Positions 51,197-61,149 of a stretch of DNA of 64,000 nucleotides are shown here, piece by piece. The stretch comes from Ideonella_A intermedia_A (GTDB lineage: Bacteria; Pseudomonadota; Gammaproteobacteria; Burkholderiales; Burkholderiaceae_C), in NCBI GenBank assembly GCA_943370175.1, contig CALRPU020000001.1, positions 62,001 through 126,000 of the forward strand. The letters are read 5' to 3'. The number at the start of each line of letters is the position of its first letter. Position 1 is the first letter of the stretch. The notes beneath the pieces are model-generated. The model had not been told where the DNA came from. It saw nothing but the letters and a program-made list of their open reading frames with translations, and did no database searches. The translations under genes and the position numbers were made by a program.

Positions 51197-52567
51197 ATGC
51201 CGACCTTGTTGATTCGACACGCCCGCCTGCTGGTCACGATGGACGCGCAGCGGCGCGAGATCCCCGACGGCGCCGTGCTCGCCCGCGACGGCGTGATCGA
51301 AGCGGTCGGTGCCACCGCCGACCTGCCCGCCTCCGCCGACGAAGTGATCGACGCCCGCGACCAGGTGGTGCTGCCCGGCCTGGTCAACACCCACCACCAC
51401 ATGTACCAGACGCTGACCCGCGTGGTGCCGGCCGCGCAGGACTGCGAGCTGTTCGACTGGCTGCGCACGCTGTACCCCATCTGGTCGCGGCTGACGCCCG
51501 AGATGGTCCGGGTGTCGACCCAGACGGCCATGGCCGAGCTGCTGCTGTCGGGCTGCACCACCACCAGCGACCACCTGTACCTCTTCCCGAACGGCTGCCG
51601 CCTGGACGACAGCATCGACGCGGCCGCCGAGGTGGGCATGCGCTTCCATGCGGCGCGCGGGGCGATGAGCGTGGGGCAACGCCAGGGCGGCCTGCCGCCG
51701 GACGACGTGGTGGAAGACGAAACCGCCATCCTGCGCGACACCCAGCGCCTGATCGAGCGGTTCCACGACCCGGCGCGCTTCGCGATGCAGCGCATCGTGG
51801 TGGCGCCGTGCTCGCCGTTCTCGGTCAGCCAGGACCTGATGCGGGAATCGGCGGCGCTGGCGCGCAGCCACGGCGCAGGCCACCGCGTCAGCTTGCACAC
51901 CCACCTGGCCGAGAACCACAAGGACATCGCCTACACCCGGGAGAAGTTCAACTGCACCCCGGCCGAGTACGCCGAGACCTTGGGGTGGCTCGGCCCCGAC
52001 GTGTGGCACGCCCACTGCGTTCAACTGGACGCGGCCGGCGTGGCCGCGTTTGGCCGCACGGGCACCGGCGTCGCCCACTGCCCGGGGTCGAACATGCGCC
52101 TGGGGTCCGGCGCGGCGCCCCTGCGTGCGATGAAGGCGGCCGGTGTGCCCGTGGCCATTGCCGTGGACGGCTCCGCCTCCAACGACAGTGGGCACCTGTT
52201 GGGGGAGGCCCGGCTGGCCATGCTGCTGCAGCGCGTTGGCGGTGTGGGCGACCCGCTGACCGCGCGCGAGGTGCTGGAGATGGCCACGCTCGGCGGCGCC
52301 CAGGTGCTCAACCGCGACGACATCGGCGCCCTGGCGCCGGGCATGGCCTGCGACCTGATCGGCGTCCCCTTGAACGAGATCGGCCTGGCCGGCGCCCAGC
52401 ACGACCCGGTGGCGGCCATGTTGTTCTGTCAGGTGCCGAAGGTGGCGACCAATGTGGTCCAGGGGCGGGTGCTGGTTCATCGTGGCCAGCTGACGCGCAT
52501 CGACCTGCCGCGGCTCATCGACCGGCACAACCGCCTGGCGCGGGCCTTGGTCGAAGCCGCACGCTGA
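51197..52567 (+). CDS. Amidohydrolase, probable 8-oxoguanine deaminase
   Basis: A 456-residue metal-dependent deaminase of the cytosine deaminase/atrazine chlorohydrolase group. Metal ligands are visible: His-66 and His-68 in 'NTHHHMYQT', 'LHTHLAEN', 'HAHCVQLD' and 'AVDGSASND'. The last motif and 'CELFDWLRTLYPIWSRLTPE' resemble 8-oxoguanine deaminases. Cytoplasmic enzymes of this type turn 8-oxoguanine into urate. The gene converges on the histidine kinase gene with three bases between stop codons. Substrate assignment is from family memory and not certain. Confidence 0.82.
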   Translation: MPTLLIRHARLLVTMDAQRREIPDGAVLARDGVIEAVGATADLPASADEVIDARDQVVLPGLVNTHHHMYQTLTRVVPAAQDCELFDWLRTLYPIWSRLTPEMVRVSTQTAMAELLLSGCTTTSDHLYLFPNGCRLDDSIDAAAEVGMRFHAARGAMSVGQRQGGLPPDDVVEDETAILRDTQRLIERFHDPARFAMQRIVVAPCSPFSVSQDLMRESAALARSHGAGHRVSLHTHLAENHKDIAYTREKFNCTPAEYAETLGWLGPDVWHAHCVQLDAAGVAAFGRTGTGVAHCPGSNMRLGSGAAPLRAMKAAGVPVAIAVDGSASNDSGHLLGEARLAMLLQRVGGVGDPLTAREVLEMATLGGAQVLNRDDIGALAPGMACDLIGVPLNEIGLAGAQHDPVAAMLFCQVPKVATNVVQGRVLVHRGQLTRIDLPRLIDRHNRLARALVEAAR

Positions 52568-52570
52568 GCG

Positions 52571-55066
52571 TCAGACGCTGACCCAGCGGCTGAGTTCGTT
52601 CCGCAACACGCCCAGGCTGATGGGCTTGGTCAGAAAGCCCTGCATCCCCGCCGCGAGGCAACGCTCGCGGTCCTGCGGGGTGGCGTGGGCGGTCAGGGCG
52701 ACGATGGGGAACGCGCCCAGCTGACCTTGCTGCTGCAGCGCGCACAGCCGCCGCGTCGCTTCCAGGCCGTCCACGCCTGGCATCTGCAGGTCCATCAGCA
52801 CCAGCGACGGCTCGCGGTCGCGGCAAGCGGTCACCGCCTGCTCGCCGTCTTCCACCAGGCGGGGCCGCAAGCCCAGCGAGGCGATCATCTCGGTGATGAT
52901 CAGCTGGTTCACAGGGTTGTCCTCGGCGATCAGGATGTCGGCTCCGGACGCGGCCGCCGGGTCCAGCGGCGCGAAGGCCGAGTCGGGCGCGGCGGACCGG
53001 ACGCCCCGGTTGTGCAGCATCTCGTTCAGGCCCATCGGGGTCAGCGGCATGAAGGCCAGCGGCATGTCCAGCGCGCGGGCCGCGGCTTCCAGCGCGGGTT
53101 GGTTCCAGTCGGGCCGCACCAGCAGCACGAAGCGCGTGTCCGGCATCAGCCGGCGAAGCTGCTCCAGGTCCTGGGCGGTCTGCAAGGCGCCTTCCGCCAG
53201 CACCACGAGGTCGGGCCGTGGCCGTTCGGGGTCGGCGTGGCATGCGGCGGCCCGCGTCAGCGCCTCGGGCACGCCCGCGACGAAGTCGCCCGTCCAGCCC
53301 AGGCGCTGCAAGCGCCGTTGCAGCCACTGAGCAGGCACCGGGCGCAAGTACACCAGCCAGGCGTGGCCCGGCGCTGCGCGCACCACCGGCGCTGGGTTGT
53401 CGGGGTCCGCGGGCAGCGCCAGGGCGAGCCGGAAGCTCGCGCCTTCGCCCGGCTGCGTGGTCAGCGTCAGCTCGCCTCCCATCGTGCGGGCCAGGCCCTG
53501 CGCGATCGACAAGCCCAAGCCCGCGCCGCCGTGGCGCCGCGCGAGCCGCTCATCGCCCTGCACGAACGGGTCGAACACCCGCGCGGCCACCTCGGGCGTC
53601 ATGCCCGGGCCGGTGTCGCTGAATTCGATGCTCACGCGGCACGGGTCGGTGCCATTGGCCTCGATGTGGCTCACCACCGCGATGTGCCCCTGCTCGGTGA
53701 ACTTCGCGGCGTTGGTCAGCAGGTTGCTGGCGATCTGCTGCAGGCGTTGCGGGTCGCCGACCACGCGGCAGACGTCGCCCACATGATCGAACATCACCCC
53801 CAGGCCCTTGACGCGCGCCAGCGGCATCACCTGGCGCACGCAGGTGGCCAGGATCTCGGGCAGGTCGAAGGGCTCGGCCTTGACCGGATGGGCGCCCGCG
53901 CTCAGGCGCGAGAAGTCGAGCACGCCATTGAGCATGTCCAGCAGGCCGCGCCCGGCTTGCAGGGCGAGCTTCAGGTAGCGCCGCTGCTGGTCGCTGGTGG
54001 CCTCGCGCAGCGCCAGCTCGTTCAGGCCGAGCAGCCCGTTCAGCGGGGTGCGCACCTCGTGGCTCATGTGGGCGAGGAAGAGCGACTTGGCCTCGTTCGC
54101 GTGCTCGGCGTGGGCCCGTTGCTGCTGGGCCTCCGTCAGCGCCGATTCGAGGCGCTTGGTGCGCTCGGCGACCATCTGTTGAAGGTGTTCGCGGTGGCGC
54201 AACAGCTCCTCGCGGGCCATGCGCTGCTCGTGGATGTCACCCACCATGCCGGTCATGCGCAGGCCGTGCTCACCAATGTGGGTGGTGCGGCCACGACCGC
54301 GCATCCAGCGGTACCCGCCGTCCGCGTGGCGCAGGCGGTAGTCGCATTCCCAATGGCCGGGCCCGGCCTCCGAGGCGCGGATGGCCTGCTGCAGCGCCGG
54401 CACATCCGCGGGATGGACCCAGCTGAGGTAGGTGGCGCGGCTGGGCAACGGGGTGCCCGCGGGGTGCCCAAGCAGCGTCAAGATCTGATTGCTGATAAAA
54501 AAATGTGACTCGCCGTCGGCATCGACCCGCTCGAAATGCGCTTCCTGCGAGGCGTCCATCGCGCGGTTGAAGCGCTCCGCCCAGTCCTGCAGTTCGATTT
54601 GCGCCTGCCGCTCGGCGTGCACATCGCTGACCATGCCGATGATGCGTTCGGCGCGCCCGTTGGCGCCGGGCCACACGCGACCATGCAGCCGCGCCCAGCG
54701 GTGGGCGCCATCGGCGCGCCGGTAGCGCACGTCGTGGTGCAGTACCCCCAGCGTGCGCACCGCCTCGTCATAGGCCGCCTGGAAGCCCGGCAGGTCCGCC
54801 GGGTGCACGCGTTCATGCACCGGCTCCAGGGCCTGCACGGGCTCGATGCCCAGCACCGTGAAAAAGCGGGGGGAGTACCAGACCTCACCGGTGACGAGGT
54901 GCCGCTCCCAGTAGGCGCCCTCCGACCCCAGCAACAGCCGGTAGGCCCGCCGCAGCTCGTCCAGTGACGCCTGCTCGGCGGAGGGCAGCGGGGCCACGCC
55001 GGCGGGTGCGGGCGGTGCCGCGCCATCGTCGGGCTGAACAGGCTTGTTCGTGGGGACAGGGGGCAT
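52571..55066 (-). CDS. PAS-containing hybrid sensor histidine kinase/response regulator
   Basis: An 831-residue cytoplasmic hybrid kinase. Two PAS/PAC domains (about 40-160 and 165-290) precede a coiled linker, HisKA with phospho-acceptor His-336 in 'FLAHMSHEVRTPLNG', and an ATPase domain with 'NLLTNAAKF', 'DTGPGM' and 'GGAGLGLSIA'. A divergent receiver without its Asp (about 545-660) is followed by an intact receiver with Asp-759 in 'LVLMDLQMPG' and Lys in 'GFLTKPI'. No membrane helix is present. The ATG at 55066 was chosen over an upstream TTG at 55171. No cognate regulator lies beside it. Confidence 0.93.
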   Translation of the reverse strand: MPPVPTNKPVQPDDGAAPPAPAGVAPLPSAEQASLDELRRAYRLLLGSEGAYWERHLVTGEVWYSPRFFTVLGIEPVQALEPVHERVHPADLPGFQAAYDEAVRTLGVLHHDVRYRRADGAHRWARLHGRVWPGANGRAERIIGMVSDVHAERQAQIELQDWAERFNRAMDASQEAHFERVDADGESHFFISNQILTLLGHPAGTPLPSRATYLSWVHPADVPALQQAIRASEAGPGHWECDYRLRHADGGYRWMRGRGRTTHIGEHGLRMTGMVGDIHEQRMAREELLRHREHLQQMVAERTKRLESALTEAQQQRAHAEHANEAKSLFLAHMSHEVRTPLNGLLGLNELALREATSDQQRRYLKLALQAGRGLLDMLNGVLDFSRLSAGAHPVKAEPFDLPEILATCVRQVMPLARVKGLGVMFDHVGDVCRVVGDPQRLQQIASNLLTNAAKFTEQGHIAVVSHIEANGTDPCRVSIEFSDTGPGMTPEVAARVFDPFVQGDERLARRHGGAGLGLSIAQGLARTMGGELTLTTQPGEGASFRLALALPADPDNPAPVVRAAPGHAWLVYLRPVPAQWLQRRLQRLGWTGDFVAGVPEALTRAAACHADPERPRPDLVVLAEGALQTAQDLEQLRRLMPDTRFVLLVRPDWNQPALEAAARALDMPLAFMPLTPMGLNEMLHNRGVRSAAPDSAFAPLDPAAASGADILIAEDNPVNQLIITEMIASLGLRPRLVEDGEQAVTACRDREPSLVLMDLQMPGVDGLEATRRLCALQQQGQLGAFPIVALTAHATPQDRERCLAAGMQGFLTKPISLGVLRNELSRWVSV

Positions 55067-55136
55067 GGGACGCAGCGGTCGACCCGGAGTGAGGACGCGT
55101 CCGATCGGCGGAATTGCCGTGGGCGTCAAGACATAG

Positions 55137-55156
55137 CTTACGCATGCTTGCGTAAG
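55137..55156. promoter_or_regulatory. Palindrome between the kinase and uvrA genes
   Basis: Arms CTTACGCA and TGCGTAAG flank a TGCT centre, giving an 8-bp perfect dyad 71 bp upstream of the kinase start. The 258-bp gap 55067-55324 also has a TAGAAT box (55289-55294) that may be the uvrA -10. No LexA-type CTGT-N8-ACAG site is visible. Confidence 0.5.
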
Positions 55157-55324
55157 TCGTGCGATTGGCAATCCCTAAAAATGGGGTTGCGGGCAACGAT
55201 CATCAACCAATGCGGGCCATGTGTGCTTCATTTCCGAGGCGACGCCCGTGACTTAAGCCGCGCTGCGCGCGGGGCGAGGGGGCGTCCCTAGAATCCTCAG
55301 CCTTTCCCGACGGACATCCCCTCC

Positions 55325-58300
55325 ATGAGTTCCGGCCTGATCCGCATCCGCGGCGCGCGTCAACACAACCTCAAGAACCTCGACCTGGACATCCGCACCG
55401 GCGAGATGACGGTGGTGACCGGCCCAAGCGGCTCGGGCAAATCGAGCCTGGTCTTTGACACCCTGTACGCGGAGGGCCAGCGCCGTTACGTCGAGACCTT
55501 CAGCGCCTACGCCCGGCAATTCCTGGACCGCATGGACCGCCCGGCCGTCGACCGGGTCGACGGCGTGCCGCCCGCCATCGCCATCGACCAGACCAACCCG
55601 GTGCGCACCTCGCGCTCCACCGTGGGCACGATGACCGAGCTGAACGACCACCTGAAGCTGCTCTTTGCCCGGGCGGCCCAGTTGTTCGACCGCCAGACCG
55701 CGCAACCGGTGCGCCACGACACGCCGGAGACCATCTTCGCCGAGCTGATGGAACGCACCCGCGCCGACGACCCGCGCCTGGTCCTGACCTTCCCGGTGGA
55801 GCTGCCCGCCACGGTGAGCGCGGCCGAGGTGGAACAGTGGTTGTCTGCCAGCGGCTACACGCGCGTGCAGGCCGAACGCGAGGTGGCGTCGCCCACCGGG
55901 CCGCGCAAGCTGCTCGATGTGGTGGCCGACCGGTTCCGGGTGCAGGGCGCCGACAAGGTGCGCGTCATTGAGGCCATCGAAACCGCGCTGAAGCGCGGCA
56001 GCGGCCGGCTCAACGTCCACGTGCTGCCGGTGTCGGGCGGCGACGCCGGTGCCCCCGAGGCCGCGCCCACGCTGTGGCGCTTCTCCACCGGCCTGCACTG
56101 CCCCGACAGCGACCTGCGCTACCTCGACCCCCAGCCGGCGCTGTTCAGCTTCAACTCGGCCATGGGCGCCTGCGAGACCTGCCGCGGCTTCGGCCGCGTG
56201 ATCGGCGTGGACTACGGGCTGGTCATTCCCGACCACCGCAAGACCTTGCGCTCGGGCGCCATCAAGCCGATGCAGACGCCGGCCTGGAAGGAGTGCCAGG
56301 ACGACCTGATCAAGTACGGCGGCGAGGCCGGCATCCCGCGCGACACGCCCTGGGCGCAGCTCACCGACGGCCAGCGCGACTGGGTCATCAACGGTTCGCC
56401 GAACTGGGCGGGCAACTGGAACAAGCAGTGGTACGGCGTCAAGCGCTTCTTCGAGTACCTCGAATCGAAGGCCTACAAGATGCACATCCGCGTGCTCTTG
56501 TCGAAGTACCGCAGCTACACGCCCTGCACCGTGTGCCAGGGCGCGCGGCTCAAGACCGAAGCGCTGCAATGGCGCATCGGCACCCGCGCCGACGCCGACG
56601 CGGTGCTGCCGCCGGCACAGCGCTTCCTGCCGGCCGGGGTGGCCTGGTCGCGCGAGCAATTGGCATCCTTGCCCGGCCTGACGGTGCACGACCTGATGCT
56701 GATGCCCATCGAGCGCATCCGCCGCTTCTTCGACCAGGTGACGCTGCCCAGCACGCTGCTCGACGAGGCCTTGAAGCTGCTGCTCGACGAGGTGCGCACC
56801 CGCCTGCGCTACCTGTGCGACGTCGGCCTGGGCTACCTCACGCTGGACCGCCAGAGCCGCACCCTGAGCGGCGGCGAGGTGCAGCGCATCAACCTGACCA
56901 CGGCGCTGGGCACCAGCCTCGTCAACACCATGTTCGTGCTGGACGAGCCCAGCATCGGCCTGCACCCGCGCGACATGAACCGCATCGTGGAGGCGATGCA
57001 CCGCCTGCGCGACGCCGGCAACACGCTTGTGGTGGTGGAGCACGACCCCGCCGTGATGCTGGCCGCCGACCGCCTGATCGACATGGGCCCCGGCCCGGGC
57101 GAGAAGGGCGGGCAGATCGTCTTCGACGGCACGCCCGAAGCCATCCGCAAGGTGGACACGCTGACCGGCGCCTACCTGGGCGCGCGCAAGCAGGTCGGCA
57201 TGGGCATCAAGCGGCTGGTGGGCGAGGCCACGCCCAAGCTGATCCTGGAAGACGTGCGCGAGCACAACCTCAAGGGCGTGACCGTCGAGTTCCCGCTGCT
57301 GCACCTGGTGACGGTCACCGGCGTCAGCGGCAGCGGCAAGAGTTCGTTGATGCAGGACGTGCTGTACCCGGCCCTGGCGCGCCACTTCGGCAAGGCCACC
57401 GAGGCGCCCGGCGCGCACGGCCGCCTGCTGGGCGCGGACTGGCTCAGCGACGCGGTCTTCGTCGACCAGTCGCCGATCGGCAAGACGGCGCGGTCGAACC
57501 CGGCCAGCTACGTCGGCGCCTTCGACGAGATCCGCAAGCTGTTCGCCGACGCGCCGCTCGCGCGGGAACGGGGCTACACCGCCGGCATGTTCAGCTTCAA
57601 CGCCGGCGATGGGCGCTGCCCGACCTGCGGCGGCTCGGGCTTCGAGCACGTGGAAATGCAGTTCCTGAGCGACGTCTACCTGCGCTGCCCGGACTGCGAC
57701 GGCCGCCGCTACCGCGCCGAGCTGCTGGAAGTGAAGATCGAGCGCCGCCTGCCCAGCGACCTGGGCCGCGAACTGAGCGTGGCCGACGTGCTGGAGCTGA
57801 CCGTCAGCGAGGCGGTGCAGCTGTTCGCCCAGGACCGCGAGGTGCTGCGCGTGCTGCAACCCATCGTGGACGTGGGCCTGGAGTACGTCAAGCTGGGCCA
57901 GCCGGTGCCCACGCTCAGCGGCGGCGAGGCCCAGCGGCTGAAGCTGGCCGGCTTCCTGGCCGAGGCCGCGCAGGGCGGCAGCGTCAGCCGCCAGCCGGTG
58001 GCGCGCAAGGGCCGCCTGTTCCTGTTCGACGAGCCCACCACCGGTCTGCATTTCGACGACATCGCCAAGCTGATGCGGTCCTTCCGCAAGCTGCTGGACG
58101 GCGGCCATTCGATCATCGTGATCGAGCACAACCTGGACGTGATCCGCGCCAGCGACTGGCTGATCGACCTGGGCCCGGAAGGTGGCGATGCCGGCGGCGA
58201 GGTGGTGTGCGTGGGCACGCCCGAGGAAGTCAAGCGCCACCCCACCAGCCACACCGGCCGCGCGCTGCTGGACTACGACATCGCCATGGGCTTCATGGCG

Positions 58301-61048
58301 CCGGTGGCCGGCGAGCCCGCGGCGGGCTATGTCAGTCCGCCAGCGCGCACGCCGGTGCCGCGCCACGACGACATCGACATCGTCAACGCGCGCGAGCACA
58401 ACCTGAAGTCGCTGTCGGTGTCGATCCCGCGCGGCAAATTCAGCGTCATCACCGGGGTCAGCGGCAGCGGCAAGAGCACGCTGGCCTTCGACATCCTGTT
58501 CAACGAAGGCCAGCGCCGCTACCTGGAAAGCCTGAACGCCTACGCCCGCAGCATCGTGCAGCCGGCCGGGCGGCCGGAGGTGGACGCGGTGTACGGCATT
58601 CCGCCCACGGTGGCCATCGAGCAGCGGCTCAGCCGGGGCGGGCGCAAGAGCACGGTCGCCACCACCACCGAGGTCTGGCACTTCCTGCGCTTGCTGTACG
58701 TCAAGCTGGGCTTGCAGCACTGCCCGAAGGACGGTACCGAAGTGCGGCCACAGTCGCCCGAAAGCATCGCCGCGCAATTGCTTCGCGAGCACAAGGGCCA
58801 GCACATCGGCCTGCTGGCGCCGCTGGTGGTCCACCGCAAGGGCGTCTACACCGACCTGGCGAAGTGGGCCAAGCAGCGCGGCCACAGCCACCTGCGGGTG
58901 GACGGCGAGTTCCTGAAGGTCGACCCCTGGCCGCGGCTGGACCGCTTCAAGGAACACACGCTGGAACTGCCGGTGGGCGACATCGTCGTCAGCGCTGAAA
59001 ACGAGGCCGCGCTGCGCGACCTGCTGGCCCGGGCCCTGGCGCTGGGCAAAGGCGTGATGCACCTGCTGGCGCCGCTGGACGGTCTGAAGCAGGCGCTGGA
59101 AACCGGCGCGCCCACCGCGGGCATCGGCCAGCTGAAGGTGTTCTCCATCAAGCGCGCCTGCCCCAGCTGCGGCACCAGCTACCCCGAGCTGGACCCGCGC
59201 ATGTTCAGCTACAACAGCAAGCACGGCTGGTGCACCACCTGCGTGGGCACCGGGCTGGCGCTGACCCGCGAGCAGCGCAAGGCCTTCGACGATTCGGTGC
59301 AGGACGACGACAACAAGGGCCGAGAGCAGAGCTTTCCGTCCGAGGAGCCCGAGGTGGACGGCGTGGTCGACGAGCCCTGCCCGGATTGCCACGGCACGCG
59401 GCTGAACCCGGTGTCGCGCGGTGTGACCTTTGGCGGCCATTCCATCGCCTGGGTCGCGCAATGGAGCGTCTCCGAGGCGCGGCAGTGGGTGGCCTCGCTG
59501 CAACTGCAGGGGCGCGACGCCGAGATCGCCCGCGACGTGGTGACCGAGATCAAGGGCCGGCTGGAGTTCCTGGAGGAAGTGGGCCTGGGCTACCTGACAC
59601 TGGACCGCGCCGCGCCCACGCTCAGCGGCGGCGAGGCGCAGCGCATTCGCCTCGCGGCCCAGCTGGGCAGCAACCTGCAGGGCGTGTGCTACGTGCTGGA
59701 CGAGCCGACCATCGGCCTGCACCCGCGCGACAACCGCATCCTGCTGGACGCGCTGAAATCGCTCAGCGACAAGGGCAACACGCTGGTGGTGGTGGAGCAC
59801 GACGAGGACACCATCCGCCGCGCCGACCACCTGATCGACATCGGCCCCGGTGCCGGCAAGCGCGGCGGGCGGCTGGTGGCCCAGGGCAGCGCGGCCGACC
59901 TGTCGGCCAACGCCGATTCGCAGACCGGTCGGCTGCTGGCCCACCCGATGGTCCACCCGCTGCAGGCGCGCCGGGCGGTGCAGCTGCACGCCGAGGGCGA
60001 CAGCCCCGGGGCGACGCGCACCAGCCTGCGCATCGAGGGCGCCAACCTGCACAACCTGCGCGACGTCAGCATCGACATTCCGCTGAAGCGCCTGGTGGCG
60101 ATCACCGGCGTCAGCGGCTCGGGCAAGTCGACGCTGGCGCGCGACGTGCTGCTGGGCAACCTGCAGTTCATCAACGTGAAGGGCGGCAAGCCGAACTGGC
60201 AGGGTTGCGAGCAGATCGACGGTTGGGGCTTCATCGACCGCGTGCTGGAGGTGGACCAGACGCCCATCGGCAAGACGCCGCGCTCCTGCCCGGCCACCTA
60301 CATCGGCTTCTGGGACACCATCCGCAAGCTGTTCGCCGACACGCTGGAGTCGCGGGCGCGCGGCTACGCGCCCAACCGCTTCAGCTTCAACACCGGCGAG
60401 GGCCGCTGCCCGGTGTGCGAAGGTCAGGGCATGCGCACCATCGAAATGAGCTTCCTGCCCGACGTGAAGCTGCCCTGTGACGGCTGCCACGGCCAGCGCT
60501 TCAACCCAGAGACGCTGGCGGTCAGCTGGCGCGGCAAGAGCATTGGCGACGTGCTGCGCATGGAGGTCGACGAGGCGGTGGACTTCTTCGCCAGCATGCC
60601 CAACATCGCCCACCCGCTGCAGCTGCTCAAGGACGTCGGCCTGGGCTACCTGACGTTGGGCCAGCCCTCGCCCACGCTCAGCGGCGGCGAGGCGCAGCGC
60701 ATCAAGCTGGTGACCGAGCTGACCAAGGTGCGCGACGACGTGGGCAAGCGCGGCAACAAGGCACCGCACACGCTGTACGTGCTGGACGAGCCCACCGTGG
60801 GCCTGCACATGGCCGATGTGGCCAAGCTGATCAAGGTGCTGCACCGGCTGGTGGACGGCGGGCACAGCGTGGTGGTGATCGAGCACGACCTGGACGTCAT
60901 TGCCGAGGCCGACTGGGTCATCGACATGGGCCCTGAGGGCGGCGGCGGCGGCGGCACCGTGGTGGCCGCCGAGCCGCCGGACGCGCTGGTCAAGCGCCGG
61001 GCCAGCCACACCGGTGCGGCTTTGCGGTCGGTCTTGCTGCGCGGTTGA
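55325..61048 (+). CDS. uvrA: Double-length UvrA (tandem fusion of two UvrA modules)
   Basis: A 1907-residue excinuclease A protein, about twice the usual length. It carries four ABC ATPase units: Walker A at about 33, 666, 1044 and 1595, each paired with an LSGGE signature at about 514, 864, 1433 and 1785. Zinc-finger pairs such as 'CPTCGGSGF' with 'CPDCDG' and 'CPVCEGQGM' with 'CDGCHG' occur in both halves. The second half starts after a linker near residue 1000. UvrA finds helix-distorting lesions with UvrB; a tandem form, in which one chain replaces the usual dimer, is known from Burkholderiales and Xanthomonads. The cell may also have a normal UvrA elsewhere. Confidence 0.93.
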   Translation: MSSGLIRIRGARQHNLKNLDLDIRTGEMTVVTGPSGSGKSSLVFDTLYAEGQRRYVETFSAYARQFLDRMDRPAVDRVDGVPPAIAIDQTNPVRTSRSTVGTMTELNDHLKLLFARAAQLFDRQTAQPVRHDTPETIFAELMERTRADDPRLVLTFPVELPATVSAAEVEQWLSASGYTRVQAEREVASPTGPRKLLDVVADRFRVQGADKVRVIEAIETALKRGSGRLNVHVLPVSGGDAGAPEAAPTLWRFSTGLHCPDSDLRYLDPQPALFSFNSAMGACETCRGFGRVIGVDYGLVIPDHRKTLRSGAIKPMQTPAWKECQDDLIKYGGEAGIPRDTPWAQLTDGQRDWVINGSPNWAGNWNKQWYGVKRFFEYLESKAYKMHIRVLLSKYRSYTPCTVCQGARLKTEALQWRIGTRADADAVLPPAQRFLPAGVAWSREQLASLPGLTVHDLMLMPIERIRRFFDQVTLPSTLLDEALKLLLDEVRTRLRYLCDVGLGYLTLDRQSRTLSGGEVQRINLTTALGTSLVNTMFVLDEPSIGLHPRDMNRIVEAMHRLRDAGNTLVVVEHDPAVMLAADRLIDMGPGPGEKGGQIVFDGTPEAIRKVDTLTGAYLGARKQVGMGIKRLVGEATPKLILEDVREHNLKGVTVEFPLLHLVTVTGVSGSGKSSLMQDVLYPALARHFGKATEAPGAHGRLLGADWLSDAVFVDQSPIGKTARSNPASYVGAFDEIRKLFADAPLARERGYTAGMFSFNAGDGRCPTCGGSGFEHVEMQFLSDVYLRCPDCDGRRYRAELLEVKIERRLPSDLGRELSVADVLELTVSEAVQLFAQDREVLRVLQPIVDVGLEYVKLGQPVPTLSGGEAQRLKLAGFLAEAAQGGSVSRQPVARKGRLFLFDEPTTGLHFDDIAKLMRSFRKLLDGGHSIIVIEHNLDVIRASDWLIDLGPEGGDAGGEVVCVGTPEEVKRHPTSHTGRALLDYDIAMGFMAPVAGEPAAGYVSPPARTPVPRHDDIDIVNAREHNLKSLSVSIPRGKFSVITGVSGSGKSTLAFDILFNEGQRRYLESLNAYARSIVQPAGRPEVDAVYGIPPTVAIEQRLSRGGRKSTVATTTEVWHFLRLLYVKLGLQHCPKDGTEVRPQSPESIAAQLLREHKGQHIGLLAPLVVHRKGVYTDLAKWAKQRGHSHLRVDGEFLKVDPWPRLDRFKEHTLELPVGDIVVSAENEAALRDLLARALALGKGVMHLLAPLDGLKQALETGAPTAGIGQLKVFSIKRACPSCGTSYPELDPRMFSYNSKHGWCTTCVGTGLALTREQRKAFDDSVQDDDNKGREQSFPSEEPEVDGVVDEPCPDCHGTRLNPVSRGVTFGGHSIAWVAQWSVSEARQWVASLQLQGRDAEIARDVVTEIKGRLEFLEEVGLGYLTLDRAAPTLSGGEAQRIRLAAQLGSNLQGVCYVLDEPTIGLHPRDNRILLDALKSLSDKGNTLVVVEHDEDTIRRADHLIDIGPGAGKRGGRLVAQGSAADLSANADSQTGRLLAHPMVHPLQARRAVQLHAEGDSPGATRTSLRIEGANLHNLRDVSIDIPLKRLVAITGVSGSGKSTLARDVLLGNLQFINVKGGKPNWQGCEQIDGWGFIDRVLEVDQTPIGKTPRSCPATYIGFWDTIRKLFADTLESRARGYAPNRFSFNTGEGRCPVCEGQGMRTIEMSFLPDVKLPCDGCHGQRFNPETLAVSWRGKSIGDVLRMEVDEAVDFFASMPNIAHPLQLLKDVGLGYLTLGQPSPTLSGGEAQRIKLVTELTKVRDDVGKRGNKAPHTLYVLDEPTVGLHMADVAKLIKVLHRLVDGGHSVVVIEHDLDVIAEADWVIDMGPEGGGGGGTVVAAEPPDALVKRRASHTGAALRSVLLRG

Positions 61049-61149
61049 TGCGCGGCGTGGCGCGGCGCAAACGTGACGGCGTTGCGTTCAAGTCGACAAA
61101 CGACACGCGCTAGCATTCGGGCATTGTCGACCCAGCCAGGAACTTTGCC

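Noticed and set aside
55067..55171. Longer form of the hybrid kinase starting at TTG 55171
   Set aside because: TTG is a rare start, the extra 35 residues have no domain, and they would cover the palindrome at 55137.
55157..55324. SOS (LexA) box for the uvrA gene
   Set aside because: No CTGT-N8-ACAG or close variant was found in the gap, so damage induction cannot be claimed.
55253..61009. Very long open frame (1918 codons) on the minus strand opposite uvrA
   Set aside because: It is a mirror of the uvrA codon usage in GC-rich DNA. The predicted protein is low-complexity His/Gln/Ala/Val-rich without recognisable domains.
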